Of a stretch of 64,000 nt of DNA, positions 24,747 to 34,993 are shown one piece after another (the stretch's first letter is position 1; each line of letters begins with the position of its first letter). Location: NCBI RefSeq assembly GCF_002101705.1, contig NZ_LQPC01000031.1, forward strand, positions 124,001 to 188,000, written 5' to 3'. Under the pieces are notes generated by a model that did not search any database, was not told the origin of the DNA, and worked only from the letters and a program-made list of their open reading frames with translations. Made by a program: the position numbers and the translations under genes. Source of the DNA: Mycolicibacterium iranicum (lineage in GTDB: Bacteria > Actinomycetota > Actinomycetes > Mycobacteriales > Mycobacteriaceae).

Positions 24747-26942
24747 ATGATGACCCTCGCCCCCGCCCGACCGGCACAGACCAAAGCCCCGGGCCCGACC
24801 CCACGTGTACCGTCGCAACCCGGTTCCGGCATGGGAACGCGCACGTCAGGCTTTTACCGGCATGATCTCGACGGACTCCGAGGCATCGCGATCGCCCTGG
24901 TCGCGGTGTTCCACGTGTGGTTCGGGCGGGTATCGGGCGGCGTCGACGTCTTCCTGGTGTTATCGGGTTTCTTCTTCGGTGGACGGTTGCTGCGCAACGC
25001 TCTCACCCCGGGCGCCTCGCTACGGCCGGTGCCTGAAATCACCCGTCTCATCCGGCGTCTGTTGCCCGCGCTCGTGGTGGTACTCGCCGTGTCGGCGGTC
25101 CTGACGATCCTCATCCAACCCGAGACGCGCTGGGAGGCCTTCGCCGACCAGAGCCTGGCGAGCCTGGGCTACTACCAGAACTGGGAACTGGCAAGTACGG
25201 CCGCGGACTACCTGCGCGCCGGCGAATCCGTGAGCCCACTGCAGCACATCTGGTCGATGTCGGTGCAGGGCCAGTTCTACATTGCGTTCCTCGCCCTGAT
25301 CATGTTGTGCGCGTGGGTTTTCCGCCGCGCCTTCGGTAGGTACGCACGTGCTGCTTTCGTGACGTTGCTCAGTGCGCTGACGATCGCATCGTTCGTGTAC
25401 GCGATCATCGCGCACAACGCCGATCAGGCGACGGCCTACTACAACAGCTTCGCCCGCGCCTGGGAGCTGTTGGTCGGCGTGCTCGTCGGCGCGGTGGTCC
25501 CGTACGTGCGCTGGCCGATGTGGATACGGACCGTGCTCGCGGTGGTCGGGCTCGCCGCGATCCTGTCGTGCGGGGCTCTCATCGACGGCGTGCACGAGTT
25601 CCCCGGCCCGTGGGCGCTGGTGCCCGTCGGCGCGACGCTGCTGTTCATCGTGTCGGCGGCCAACCGCTACGCCGATCCGCACACCGATGGCCGCATTCCG
25701 GCGCCCAACCGGCTGCTGGCATCGAAACCCTTCGTGGCCCTGGGCGCGATGGCCTATGCGCTGTACCTGTGGCACTGGCCGTTGCTGATCTTCTACCTCG
25801 CCTACACCGGCGGCTCGCGGGTCAACTTCGTCGAGGGCGCGGGCGTCCTGCTGGTTTCCGGCGTGCTCGCGTGGTTGACGACGCGCTACGTCGAGGAGCC
25901 GTTACGCGTCCGCGGCGCATCGGCCACCCTGCCGGCCGTCAGCAAAGCCCCTCTCCGCACCCGGCTGCGCAGGCCGACGATCGTGCTGGGCTCGACCGTT
26001 GCACTGCTCGGCGTCGCGCTCACCGCGACGTCGTTCACGTGGCGGGAGCACGTCACCGTGCTGCGCGCCAATGGCAAAGAGCTGTCGACCCTTTCGATCC
26101 GTGACTACCCCGGTGCGCGGGCGCTGATCAACAACGCCAAGGTGCCCAAGCTGCCGATGCGCCCCACGGTGCTGGAGGCCAAAGACGACCTCCCCGAATC
26201 CACCACCGACGGGTGCATCAGCGACTTCGACAACGTCGGCGTCATCAACTGCACTTACGGCGACAAAGCGGCAACCCGGACGATCGCGCTGGCCGGCGGC
26301 TCGCACGCCGAACACTGGATCACCGCTCTGGATCTGCTCGGCCGGATGCACAACTTCAAGGTGGTCACCTACCTCAAGATGGGCTGCCCCCTCACCAGGG
26401 AGCAGAAGCCGTTGGTGATGGGCGACAATCGCCCGTACCCCAAGTGCAAGGAGTGGAACGAGCGCGTGATGCCGCGCATCATCGCCGACAAGCCTGACTA
26501 CGTGTTCACCACTTCGACCAGGCCATGGAACATCAAGCCCGGCGACGTGATGCCCTCGAGCTATCTCGGTATCTGGCAGGAGTTCTCCGACAACGGCATT
26601 CCGGTGCTCGCAATGCGCGACACCCCGTGGATGGTGCGCGACGGCGAACCCTTCTTCCCCGCCGACTGCCTCGCCGACGGCGGGGACGCCATCTCCTGCG
26701 GGATCGAACGTTCCGAAGTACTGTCGGACCACAACCCGACGCTGGACTACCTTGCCCGGTTCCCGGTGCTCAAGCCGCTCGACATGAGCGACGCGGTCTG
26801 TCGTTCCGACTACTGCCGAGCCGTGGAGGGGAACGTGTTGATGTACCACGACGCGCACCACATTTCGGCGACGTACATGCGCACGATGACCAACGAACTG
26901 GGTCGTCAGATCGGTGCCGCCACTGGCTGGTGGACCGACTGA
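24747..26942 (+). CDS. AT3-SGNH membrane acyltransferase (OafA-like, Rv1565c-like)
   Basis: 731 residues in two parts. Residues about 33-385 form an acyltransferase-3 membrane domain with ten or so helices, beginning [23 protein letters not shown] (the conserved early R and H) and including [14 protein letters not shown] and [12 protein letters not shown]. After a transmembrane link (about 415-435) the C-terminal half is a periplasmic SGNH-type domain: [14 protein letters not shown] carries the serine block and [10 protein letters not shown] the Asp-His pair. Such proteins O-acylate extracytoplasmic glycans. The stop overlaps the treX ATG (TGATG). Acceptor unknown. It is divergent from bioA. 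Confidence 0.9.
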   Translation: MMTLAPARPAQTKAPGPTPRVPSQPGSGMGTRTSGFYRHDLDGLRGIAIALVAVFHVWFGRVSGGVDVFLVLSGFFFGGRLLRNALTPGASLRPVPEITRLIRRLLPALVVVLAVSAVLTILIQPETRWEAFADQSLASLGYYQNWELASTAADYLRAGESVSPLQHIWSMSVQGQFYIAFLALIMLCAWVFRRAFGRYARAAFVTLLSALTIASFVYAIIAHNADQATAYYNSFARAWELLVGVLVGAVVPYVRWPMWIRTVLAVVGLAAILSCGALIDGVHEFPGPWALVPVGATLLFIVSAANRYADPHTDGRIPAPNRLLASKPFVALGAMAYALYLWHWPLLIFYLAYTGGSRVNFVEGAGVLLVSGVLAWLTTRYVEEPLRVRGASATLPAVSKAPLRTRLRRPTIVLGSTVALLGVALTATSFTWREHVTVLRANGKELSTLSIRDYPGARALINNAKVPKLPMRPTVLEAKDDLPESTTDGCISDFDNVGVINCTYGDKAATRTIALAGGSHAEHWITALDLLGRMHNFKVVTYLKMGCPLTREQKPLVMGDNRPYPKCKEWNERVMPRIIADKPDYVFTTSTRPWNIKPGDVMPSSYLGIWQEFSDNGIPVLAMRDTPWMVRDGEPFFPADCLADGGDAISCGIERSEVLSDHNPTLDYLARFPVLKPLDMSDAVCRSDYCRAVEGNVLMYHDAHHISATYMRTMTNELGRQIGAATGWWTD

Positions 26943-29086
26943 TGTCGCCGGTGCAACGATCGGTGCCTGCCGTATGGCCGGGGACTCCCTACCCCCTCGG
27001 GGCCACCTACGACGGTGCTGGAACCAACTTTTCACTGTTCTCCGAGGTGGCCGAACGTGTCGAGCTGTGTCTGATCGGTAAGGACGGTCGCGAGCAGCGG
27101 ATCAACCTCGACGAGGTCGACGGCTACGTCTGGCACTGCTATCTGCCGACTATCACCCCGGGCCAGCGCTACGGCTTCCGCGTGCACGGGCCGTGGGATC
27201 CGGCTGCCGGGCACCGCTGCGATCCCAGCAAGCTGCTGCTCGACCCCTACGGCAAGGCGTTCCACGGCGATTTCGATTTCACCCAGGCGCTGTACTCCTA
27301 CGACCTGCAAGCCGACGACCTGGCCACCGGCGGAGTTCCGCCGCGCGTCGACTCGCTCGGCCACACGATGACCAGCGTCGTCATCAACCCGTTCTTCCAG
27401 TGGGGCTCCGATCGCGCGCCTCGAACGCCCTACCACGAGACCGTGATCTACGAGGCCCATGTCAAGGGCATGACGAAAACCCATCCCGGCGTTCCAGAAG
27501 AGCTGCGTGGCACCTACGCCGGGCTCGGCCACCCCGCGATCATCGACCACCTGAAGTCTCTTAGCGTCACCGCGATCGAACTGATGCCGGTGCATCAGTT
27601 CATGCACGACCACAGGCTGATCGATCTCGGTCTGCGAAACTACTGGGGCTACAACACTTTCGGGTTCTTCGCACCCCACAATCAGTACGCGGCGACGCGC
27701 AGTGCCGGCGGTGCGGTCGCCGAGTTCAAGGCCATGGTGCGCGCGTTCCACGAGGCCGGCATCGAAGTGATCCTCGACGTCGTCTACAACCACACCGCCG
27801 AGGGCAACCACCTCGGTCCGACAATCAACTTCCGGGGTATCGACAACGCCGCCTACTACCGCCTGCTCGACGGGGATCTGCGCTACTACAAGGACTTCAC
27901 GGGCACGGGCAACAGCCTGTCCGCCCGCCACCCCCACACGCTGCAGCTGATCATGGACTCGCTGCGGTACTGGGTGCTCGATATGCACGTGGATGGGTTC
28001 CGCTTCGATCTGGCCTCGACGCTGGCCCGCGAGTTCTACGACGTCGACCGACTCTCGGCGTTCTTCGACATCATCCAGCAGGATCCGGTGATCAGTCAGG
28101 TGAAGCTGATCGCCGAGCCGTGGGACGTCGGTGAGGGCGGATATCAGGTCGGAAACTTCCCAGGTTTGTGGACCGAATGGAACGGGAAGTATCGCGACAC
28201 TGTGCGTGATTTCTGGCGGGGCGAGCCCGCAACACTAGGCGAGTTCGCGTCCCGGCTGACCGGTTCCTCGGACCTCTACGAGGCGACCGGCAGGCGGCCC
28301 AGCGCCAGCATCAACTTCGTCACCTGCCACGACGGGTTCACACTCAACGACCTGGTCTCCTACAACGAGAAACACAACGAGGCCAACGGCGAGGACAACC
28401 GCGACGGCGAGAGCCACAACAGGTCATGGAACTGCGGTGTCGAAGGACCCACCGACGATCCCGAGATCCTCGAACTTCGCGAAAAGCAGATGCGCAACAT
28501 CGTGGCCACGCTGATGCTGTCCCAGGGCACCCCGATGATCGCCCACGGCGATGAGATGGGCCGCACGCAGCACGGCAACAACAATGTCTACTGTCAGGAC
28601 TCCGAGCTGTCCTGGATGGACTGGTCTCTCTGCGAGACAAATGCCGACCTGCTCGAATTCACGCGCAGGATGGTGAAATTCCGCAAGGATCACCCCGCGT
28701 TCCGGCGCAGGAGGTTCTTCCACGGCAACGTCGTCCACAGCGCAGAGCAGATGCGCGACATCGAGTGGCTCACCCAGTCGGGGACGGAGATGACGCCGGA
28801 GGACTGGGGCTCGGGCTTCAAATGTGTCTCGGTCTTCCTCAACGGGGACGCCATCCCAGCCCCCGGGGTGCGGGGTGAGAGAGTCGTCGACGACTCCTTT
28901 CTGCTGTGCTTCAACGCTCACGACAAGGCGGTCGAATTCGTGGCTCCGGACGGCGACTACGCCAAGCAATGGGCAGGTGCGGTCGACACAGCTGATCCGC
29001 AGGGCATGAGTACGTTGGAAGTGACTGCCGGGGACACGATTACGCTTGCGCCCCGGTCCGTTCTGGTCCTGCGCAAGGTCACCTGA
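26942..29086 (+). CDS. treX: Glycogen debranching enzyme TreX/GlgX
   Basis: GH13 isoamylase-type debranching enzyme, 714 residues; it trims alpha-1,6 branches of glycogen so that TreY can act. N-terminal CBM48-like part begins VWPGTPYPLGATYDGAGTNFSLFSE. Catalytic elements: VIYEAHVKGMT, VILDVVYNHTAEGN, VDGFRFDLAS (nucleophile about D356), KLIAEPWDVG (acid/base E) and NFVTCHDGFTLNDLVSYN (HD). Start ATG 26942 overlaps the acyltransferase stop by one base, and treY follows after one base. Confidence 0.96.
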   Translation: MSPVQRSVPAVWPGTPYPLGATYDGAGTNFSLFSEVAERVELCLIGKDGREQRINLDEVDGYVWHCYLPTITPGQRYGFRVHGPWDPAAGHRCDPSKLLLDPYGKAFHGDFDFTQALYSYDLQADDLATGGVPPRVDSLGHTMTSVVINPFFQWGSDRAPRTPYHETVIYEAHVKGMTKTHPGVPEELRGTYAGLGHPAIIDHLKSLSVTAIELMPVHQFMHDHRLIDLGLRNYWGYNTFGFFAPHNQYAATRSAGGAVAEFKAMVRAFHEAGIEVILDVVYNHTAEGNHLGPTINFRGIDNAAYYRLLDGDLRYYKDFTGTGNSLSARHPHTLQLIMDSLRYWVLDMHVDGFRFDLASTLAREFYDVDRLSAFFDIIQQDPVISQVKLIAEPWDVGEGGYQVGNFPGLWTEWNGKYRDTVRDFWRGEPATLGEFASRLTGSSDLYEATGRRPSASINFVTCHDGFTLNDLVSYNEKHNEANGEDNRDGESHNRSWNCGVEGPTDDPEILELREKQMRNIVATLMLSQGTPMIAHGDEMGRTQHGNNNVYCQDSELSWMDWSLCETNADLLEFTRRMVKFRKDHPAFRRRRFFHGNVVHSAEQMRDIEWLTQSGTEMTPEDWGSGFKCVSVFLNGDAIPAPGVRGERVVDDSFLLCFNAHDKAVEFVAPDGDYAKQWAGAVDTADPQGMSTLEVTAGDTITLAPRSVLVLRKVT

Positions 29087-29087
29087 C

Positions 29088-31382
29088 ATGTCAGTCATCT
29101 CGACATACCGGCTGCAGATGCGCGGACCGGCCAGCGGCGAGGCGTTCACGTTCACCGACGCCGAGAACCTCGTCGACTACCTCGCCGACCTCGGGGTGTC
29201 CCACCTGTACCTGTCCCCCATCCTCACTGCGGGCGAAGGCTCCACCCACGGCTACGACGTCACCGATCCCACCACCATCTCCGCCGAACTCGGCGGGTCC
29301 GAGGGATTTCGGAGGCTCTCCGAGAAAGCACGGTCGGCCGGCCTCGGTGTGATCGTCGACATCGTGCCCAATCACGTTGGGGTCGATGTACCTTCGCAGA
29401 ACAAGTGGTGGTGGGATCTACTGGCCCACGGGCGGGATTCGGCGTACGCGTCCTACTTCGACATCGACTGGACCCTCGATCCGCAGGGACGGATCGTGTT
29501 GCCGGTCTTGGGCTCTGATGATGACGTGACCGATCTGACCGTCGACGGCGACGTGCTGCGATTGGGCGACCGGCAATGGCCCATCGCGCCGGGCACGACC
29601 GGCGGGAGTGGGACCGAAGTGCACGATCGGCAGCATTACAAGCTGATCGGCTGGCGGAACAACGTATGCGGATACCGTCGGTTCTTCTCGATCACCTCCC
29701 TGGCGGGGTTGCGCCAGGAGGACAAGGCCGTGTTCGACTCGACACACGCCGAAGTCAAGCGATGGTTCGACGAAGGCCTGGTCGACGGCATAAGAATCGA
29801 CCATCCCGACGGATTATCCGATCCCGCAGGCTATCTCGGTTGGCTTCGGGAGCTCACCGGGCCCGATGCGTGGATCGTCATCGAAAAGATCCTCGCGGTC
29901 GACGAAGCGCTCGACATCAGCTTGCCCGTCGCCGGCACCACGGGTTACGACGCGCTGCGCGAGGCGGGCGGGCTGTTCATCGACCCGACCGGCGTCAAAT
30001 CACTGACCGCGCTGGTCGAGTCGGCCGGCGTCGACTACTCGACCATGGCCGACCAGGGGCGCGAACTGAAGGTGGAAGCAGTCACCGTCACGTTGGCCAG
30101 CGAGCTGGCGAGGCTGCGCCGCGCCGTGGTCGCCGCGGCCGGCCGCGATCACGCACTGCTCGGTGACGCCATCGCACTGCTGCTCAGCCATGTCGGCGTC
30201 TACCGGTCCGACTACCCCGCCCTTTCGGTGGTCCTGCCCGTCGCCATCGCCGAAACCAGTTCGGAGCGACCAGAACTGACCGATCCGCTGGCCTTGCTCG
30301 CGACCGCCCTCGACATCAGCGACGAAGTGTCGGTCCGGCTGCAGCAGCTGTGCGGCGCGGCCACGGCGAAGTCGATGGAGGACTGCCTCTTCTACCGGGA
30401 CCCGCGGCTGGTGTCGCTGAACGAAGTCGGCGGCGAACCGGAGCACTTCGGGGTCAGCACCGCAGAATTCCACCAGCGTGCGTCTGTCCGGGCGGCGCGG
30501 TGGCCGCAGGCCATGACGACGTTGACCACCCACGACACCAAGCGCGGCGAGGACGTGCGCGCCCGCATTGGAGTGTTGTCGCAGGTGCCTTCCCTGTGGT
30601 CGGAGCTGGTCGAGAGCTGGGAGCGCAGCACCTCACCACCGGATCCGATTACCGGATTGTTCCTCTGGCAGAACATGTTCGGCGTCTGGCCGGCCAGCGG
30701 CGAGGTGAGCGATCAGCTCCGCAGGCGGCTGCACGACTATGCCGAGAAGGCCATTCGCGAGGCCGCCCTGCACACGACGTGGAACGAGCCCGACGACGAT
30801 TTCGAACGCGCCGTACACGATTGGCTGGACGCGGTGATCGACGGCCCTGTCGGCGTGGAGCTGACAGCTCTCGTGACGCGGCTTGCTCCGCACGGTCACA
30901 GCGACGCGTTGGGACAGAAGCTGATCGCCCTCACCGCACCTGGCGTTCCCGACATCTATCAGGGCACAGAGCTCTGGGAGGACAGCTTGGTCGATCCGGA
31001 CAATCGTCGGGCGGTCGACTATCCGCAGCGGCGTGACGCGCTGCGCTCGCTGGAGCATCCGAAGATTCGCGTTGTTCGGGACGCACTCACGCTGCGGCGC
31101 GAACGACCCGGCACGTTTCTGTCGGGCGGTTACCGTCCTGTGCCGGCCGATGGTGAAGCCGCCGAGCACCTGGTGTCCTATCTTCGCGGTGACGACGTCC
31201 TGGTCGCGGTGAGCAGATGGACCGTGCGATTGGCCGACAACGGCTGGGGGGAAACGTCTCTCGCTCTGCCCGACGGCCAGTGGACCAACCGGCTCACCGG
31301 CACGGCCCACAGCGGAAGCGCGGCCGCCAGCGAGCTGTTCGCAGATCTGCCTGTCGCATTGCTGGTGCGAGCCGATGCCTGA
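29088..31382 (+). CDS. treY: Maltooligosyltrehalose synthase
   Basis: GH13 intramolecular transglucosidase converting the reducing end of maltodextrins into a trehalose unit; 764 residues. N-terminus STYRLQMRGPASGEAFTFTDAENLVDYLADLGVSHLYLSPI is diagnostic. VIVDIVPNHVG, the nucleophile in GIRIDHPDG (about D238), the acid/base in WIVIEKILAVDE (about E266) and TTHDTKRGEDVRARIGVLSQVP follow. The extra domain typical of TreY lies between the catalytic parts. Its last eight bases overlap treZ. Confidence 0.96.
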   Translation: MSVISTYRLQMRGPASGEAFTFTDAENLVDYLADLGVSHLYLSPILTAGEGSTHGYDVTDPTTISAELGGSEGFRRLSEKARSAGLGVIVDIVPNHVGVDVPSQNKWWWDLLAHGRDSAYASYFDIDWTLDPQGRIVLPVLGSDDDVTDLTVDGDVLRLGDRQWPIAPGTTGGSGTEVHDRQHYKLIGWRNNVCGYRRFFSITSLAGLRQEDKAVFDSTHAEVKRWFDEGLVDGIRIDHPDGLSDPAGYLGWLRELTGPDAWIVIEKILAVDEALDISLPVAGTTGYDALREAGGLFIDPTGVKSLTALVESAGVDYSTMADQGRELKVEAVTVTLASELARLRRAVVAAAGRDHALLGDAIALLLSHVGVYRSDYPALSVVLPVAIAETSSERPELTDPLALLATALDISDEVSVRLQQLCGAATAKSMEDCLFYRDPRLVSLNEVGGEPEHFGVSTAEFHQRASVRAARWPQAMTTLTTHDTKRGEDVRARIGVLSQVPSLWSELVESWERSTSPPDPITGLFLWQNMFGVWPASGEVSDQLRRRLHDYAEKAIREAALHTTWNEPDDDFERAVHDWLDAVIDGPVGVELTALVTRLAPHGHSDALGQKLIALTAPGVPDIYQGTELWEDSLVDPDNRRAVDYPQRRDALRSLEHPKIRVVRDALTLRRERPGTFLSGGYRPVPADGEAAEHLVSYLRGDDVLVAVSRWTVRLADNGWGETSLALPDGQWTNRLTGTAHSGSAAASELFADLPVALLVRADA

Positions 31383-33108
31383 TCACGACTTCGCGGTATG
31401 GGCGCCACGGCCCGAACAGGTGCGCCTGGACGTCGACGGCACGCTGCACCCGATGACCCGCACCCAGGACGGCTGGTGGCGCGCGGTCGTGGACGCCGCT
31501 CCCGACGCCCGCTACGGATTCGTGCTCGACGACGACCCGACGGTGATCCCCGATCCCCGTTCCGCACGGCAGCCCGAGGGCGTGCACGAACGCTCGCAGC
31601 TGTGGAGTCCATCGCAGGATGCGTGGACCGACGCCGGTTGGCAGGGCCGCTCCATCGAGGGCGGGGTCATCTACGAACTGCACATCGGCACGTTCACCCC
31701 GGGGGGCACCTTCGATTCGGCGATCGACAAACTCGACTACCTCGTAGATCTCGGGGTCGACTTCGTCGAAGTCATGCCCGTCAACGCGTTCAGCGGCACC
31801 CACGGCTGGGGTTACGACGGTGTGCTCTGGTACGCGGTGCATGAGGCCTACGGTGGCCCGGACGGACTGGTCCGCTTCGTCGACGCATGCCACAATCGCG
31901 GCCTCGGCGTCCTCATCGACGCGGTGTTCAACCACCTGGGACCGTCGGGCAATTACCTGCCGAAGTTCGGGCCCTACATGTCGAGCGGCTCAAATCCATG
32001 GGGCGAGTCGATCAACATCTCCGACGCCGGCTCCGATGAGGTGCGCCGTTACATCATCGATTGTGCGCTGCGCTGGATGCGCGACTTCCATGCCGACGGG
32101 CTACGCCTGGATGCCGTGCACGCCTTGGTCGACACCACCGCTGTCCACATTCTGGAGGAGTTGTCCGCCGAAACCGATTCGCTGGCGCACGAAGTCGGAC
32201 GACCTTTGTCGCTGGTCGCGGAGAGCGACATGAACGACCCGCGACTGATCACGCCCCGCGACCAGGGTGGACTGGGGATGACGGCGCAGTGGGACGATGA
32301 CATCCACCACGCCATTCACTCCGCGGTTTCCGGCGAACGCCAGGGCTACTACGGCGATTTCGGGACGCTGGCGACGCTGGCGGAGACGTTGCGGCACGGG
32401 TACTTTCACGCGGGCACCCATTCGTCGTTCCGCGGACGCCGACACGGCCGCCCGCTGGACACCGCAACGATCCCGGCCACGAGGTTGCTTGCCTACACCC
32501 TGACCCACGACCAGGTCGGCAACCGTGCCATCGGTGACCGCCCCTCGCAGAACCTCACGGTGGGCCAGCAGGCCATCAAGGCCGCGCTTGCTCTTGGATC
32601 CCCCTACACGGCAATGCTTTTCATGGGCGAGGAGTGGGCTTCGTCCTCACCGTTCCAATTTTTCAGCTCGCACCCCGAACCCGAGCTGGCCCGGGCAACG
32701 GCAGAAGGGCGCAAGAAGGAGTTCGCCGACCACGGATGGGACGCCGACGAGATCCCTGATCCACAGGATCCCGAGACGTTCACACGCTCGAAGCTCAAGT
32801 GGGACGAGACCGCCGACGGAGAGCACGCACAGTTGCTGGAGTTCTATCGCGCGCTGATCGCCCTGCGTCGCAACGAACCTGACATGGCTGACCCGTGGCT
32901 GGACAACCTCGGCGTCGACTACGACGAGGAGCAGCGCTGGTTCGTCATGCGTCGCGGCGCGCTTGCGATCGCCTGCAATCTTGGCACCCAAGCCGCCGAC
33001 GTACCGGTGACGGGCGAGGTGGTGCTGGCATGGGGTGAGCCGGCCGCCAGCAAGCAGACGACCCGGATCGACGGGCATTCTGTCGCAGTCCTGCGAGGCG
33101 TCAACTAG
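31375..33108 (+). CDS. treZ: Maltooligosyltrehalose trehalohydrolase
   Basis: GH13 enzyme releasing free trehalose from the TreY product; 577 residues. It opens with an E-set-like domain (FAVWAPRPEQVRLDVDG) and then the barrel. Landmarks: IYELHIGTFTPGGTFDSAIDKLDYLVDLG, FSGTHGWGYDGVLWYAVHEAYGGPDG, ADGLRLDAVHAL (nucleophile about D246), LVAESDMNDPRL (acid/base about E283) and THDQVGNRA. Eight-base overlap with treY. Together with TreX and TreY it makes the full OtsAB-independent trehalose route from glucan. Confidence 0.96.
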   Translation: MPDHDFAVWAPRPEQVRLDVDGTLHPMTRTQDGWWRAVVDAAPDARYGFVLDDDPTVIPDPRSARQPEGVHERSQLWSPSQDAWTDAGWQGRSIEGGVIYELHIGTFTPGGTFDSAIDKLDYLVDLGVDFVEVMPVNAFSGTHGWGYDGVLWYAVHEAYGGPDGLVRFVDACHNRGLGVLIDAVFNHLGPSGNYLPKFGPYMSSGSNPWGESINISDAGSDEVRRYIIDCALRWMRDFHADGLRLDAVHALVDTTAVHILEELSAETDSLAHEVGRPLSLVAESDMNDPRLITPRDQGGLGMTAQWDDDIHHAIHSAVSGERQGYYGDFGTLATLAETLRHGYFHAGTHSSFRGRRHGRPLDTATIPATRLLAYTLTHDQVGNRAIGDRPSQNLTVGQQAIKAALALGSPYTAMLFMGEEWASSSPFQFFSSHPEPELARATAEGRKKEFADHGWDADEIPDPQDPETFTRSKLKWDETADGEHAQLLEFYRALIALRRNEPDMADPWLDNLGVDYDEEQRWFVMRRGALAIACNLGTQAADVPVTGEVVLAWGEPAASKQTTRIDGHSVAVLRGVN

Positions 33109-33136
33109 TTATTCACAGGTTTGGCCCTGTGGATAG
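33109..33136. repeat. Inverted pair of DnaA-box-like 9-mers
   Basis: TTATTCACA (33109-33117) and TGTGGATAG (33128-33136; reverse complement CTATCCACA) each differ from TTATCCACA at one base and face each other. Between them CACAGG and CCTGTG form a 6-6-6 hairpin. It begins just after the treZ stop. It could be a DnaA site, a weak terminator or an operator; the sequence alone does not decide. Confidence 0.5.
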
Positions 33137-33176
33137 CGTAGTGGCCCGATCACGGTGCTCGACTGATCATGTGTGC

Positions 33177-33605
33177 ATGAAACACACCGAGTTGACAGCG
33201 ATCCCGCCTCCCGAAACCGCGACGGATCCCATTCGTTCCGTCGCCGATCTCCGGCAACGCTGGCGGGCACTGATGGGCCCGCTGGGTTTTGGCGAACGCC
33301 TGCTGCGGTTCGTGCTGGTGGGTCCGGATCGCCGCTTCGTCAAGATCCTTACCGACATCGAGGTCACGTCGGTTCCAGACCCTGCGTTCATCGCAGAACT
33401 GATGGCTCAGCTATCGGATTTCCTGGAACAGCTCGAGTCGGGAACGTCGGTGGCTTTCTTGCTCACTCGCCCCGGCAGCGGCCCTGTCTCACGAATCGAC
33501 CGCCGATGGGCCGAACTGATCCGCGAGTGCGCCGCCGACTTCGAGGTGCCCGTCGAGCCGTTTCATCGAGCCAACGACGATGCGCTGGTGCACATCGCGG
33601 CGTGA
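33177..33605 (+). CDS. Conserved-looking hypothetical protein, 142 aa
   Basis: I do not recognise the family. The soluble protein has a compact alpha/beta-looking composition with LLRFVLVGPDRRFVKILTDIEVTSVPDPAFIAELMAQLSDFLEQL in the middle and [50 protein letters not shown] at the end. The tail contains several conserved-type charged residues and one cysteine. ATG 33177 is preferred over a GTG 48 bases upstream, which would add a low-complexity-free but atypical leader. It converges on ilvA with a five-base gap. Confidence 0.7.
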   Translation: MKHTELTAIPPPETATDPIRSVADLRQRWRALMGPLGFGERLLRFVLVGPDRRFVKILTDIEVTSVPDPAFIAELMAQLSDFLEQLESGTSVAFLLTRPGSGPVSRIDRRWAELIRECAADFEVPVEPFHRANDDALVHIAA

Positions 33606-33610
33606 CACCT

Positions 33611-34900
33611 TTAGGTGAGATAGCGGTACGTCGGTGATCCCGGCTCAAGAAGCTCGACATGGCACTCGGAAGCGTGCATGCGCTCGAGCAGACCGTCCAG
33701 GTCGGCAGCGGAGTTCATCTCGATGCCGACGAGCGCCTCCCCGGTCTCGCGGTTGTTTCGCTTGACGTACTCGAACAACGTGATGTCGTCGTTCGGGCCG
33801 AGGACCTCGTCGAGGAACTTGCGCAGCGCGCCGGGCTCCTGCGGGAAATCGACGAGGAAGTAGTGCTTGAGCCCGAGGTGCACCAGGGACCGCTCGAGGA
33901 CCTCGCCGTAGCGGGACACGTCGTTGTTGCCGCCGGAAATCAGGCACACGACGGTCGAGCCGGGTTCGATGTCGGCATCGGAAAGGGCAGCCACCGACAG
34001 CGCCCCTGCGGGCTCGGCGATGATTCCCTCGTTCTGGTAAAGATCGAGCATCGCGGTGCACACCGCCCCCTCGTCGACCGTGGTGATCGACACCATGTCG
34101 CCGGCGGCCGACAGCGCCGCGAACGGCTTGGCGCCCACCCGCGCGACCGCCGCGCCGTCCACGAACTGGTCGACGTCGTCGAGAGTCACGGGCTTGCCGT
34201 TGGCCAGGGCGGCCACCAGGGCCGCGGCGCCGGCGGGTTCAACGCCGAGCACCGAAGTCGTCGCGGTGCGCTCGGCGAGGTAGGTGGTGATTCCACTGAT
34301 GCAGCCGCCGCCGCCTACGGGGACGATCACCAGATCCGGTTCGGCCCCCAACTGGTCGAGGATCTCGACACCGATCGTGCCCTGCCCCGCCATCGTGCGC
34401 AGATCGTCATAGGGCGGGACTAGTGTCGCACCAGTGCGCGCGACGTCGTCGAGTGCGGCTTGGGCTGCCATGTCGTAGGTCTTGCCGCCGACGATCAATT
34501 CGATGAAGTCGCCGCCGTGATAGAGGATTCGGTTGCGCTTCTGCTTCGGTGTCTTGGCAGGTACGTAGACACGACCGTGGATGCCCATGGATCGGCAGGC
34601 CATGGCAAAACCTTGCGCATGGTTGCCTGCCGACGAGCAGACGACGCCCGCGGCCGTCTCCTCCGGGCGCAGCTGCATCAGCAAGTTGTAGGCGCCGCGC
34701 AGCTTGTAGGAGCGAACGGCCTGCAAGTCCTCCCGCTTCAGATAGACCTGAGCGCCGGTAATCGCCGACAGACGGTCGCTGAGCTGCAGTGGCGTCTTCG
34801 CGACCACACCCGAAATTCGCCGCGCCGCCTCGTCGATATCGGCGGCGCTCAGGGGCGCGCCAGGATCGATGCGGGGGCTACGGCTCAGCTCGGCGGACAC
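33611..34900 (-). CDS. ilvA: Threonine dehydratase, biosynthetic
   Basis: PLP enzyme making 2-oxobutanoate from threonine, first step to isoleucine; 429 residues, the same length as in M. tuberculosis. PLP lysine in RSYKLRGAYN, then SSAGNHAQGFA, VPVGGGGCISGITTYL and GNND (VCLISGGNNDVSRYGEVLERSL). The C-terminal ACT-like regulatory domain reads HYFLVDFPQEPGALRKFLDEVLGPNDDITLFEYVKRNNRETGEALVGIE; only one such domain is present. GTG 34900 gives MSAELS, the mycobacterial N-terminus. Confidence 0.96.
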   Translation of the reverse strand: MSAELSRSPRIDPGAPLSAADIDEAARRISGVVAKTPLQLSDRLSAITGAQVYLKREDLQAVRSYKLRGAYNLLMQLRPEETAAGVVCSSAGNHAQGFAMACRSMGIHGRVYVPAKTPKQKRNRILYHGGDFIELIVGGKTYDMAAQAALDDVARTGATLVPPYDDLRTMAGQGTIGVEILDQLGAEPDLVIVPVGGGGCISGITTYLAERTATTSVLGVEPAGAAALVAALANGKPVTLDDVDQFVDGAAVARVGAKPFAALSAAGDMVSITTVDEGAVCTAMLDLYQNEGIIAEPAGALSVAALSDADIEPGSTVVCLISGGNNDVSRYGEVLERSLVHLGLKHYFLVDFPQEPGALRKFLDEVLGPNDDITLFEYVKRNNRETGEALVGIEMNSAADLDGLLERMHASECHVELLEPGSPTYRYLT

Positions 34901-34993
34901 CGGACAATGGTGCCACCCCACCCCGCGTGCGGAAAAATGCTGCGCGGAGAAACGTGTAGTCAGGCTAGGAAAATCGACGCGCCACAACCAGTG

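Noticed and set aside
26525..26941. N-terminal extension of the treX frame through the acyltransferase gene
   Set aside because: The extension is Arg-rich noise overlapping the SGNH domain of the acyltransferase in another frame; the family N-terminus begins at 26942.
34900..34925. GGGGTGGCACC just upstream of ilvA, resembling a T-box core
   Set aside because: The leader from the likely -10 to the GTG is only about 60 nt, too short for stem I and an antisequestrator, and the GCGG part of the core is missing.
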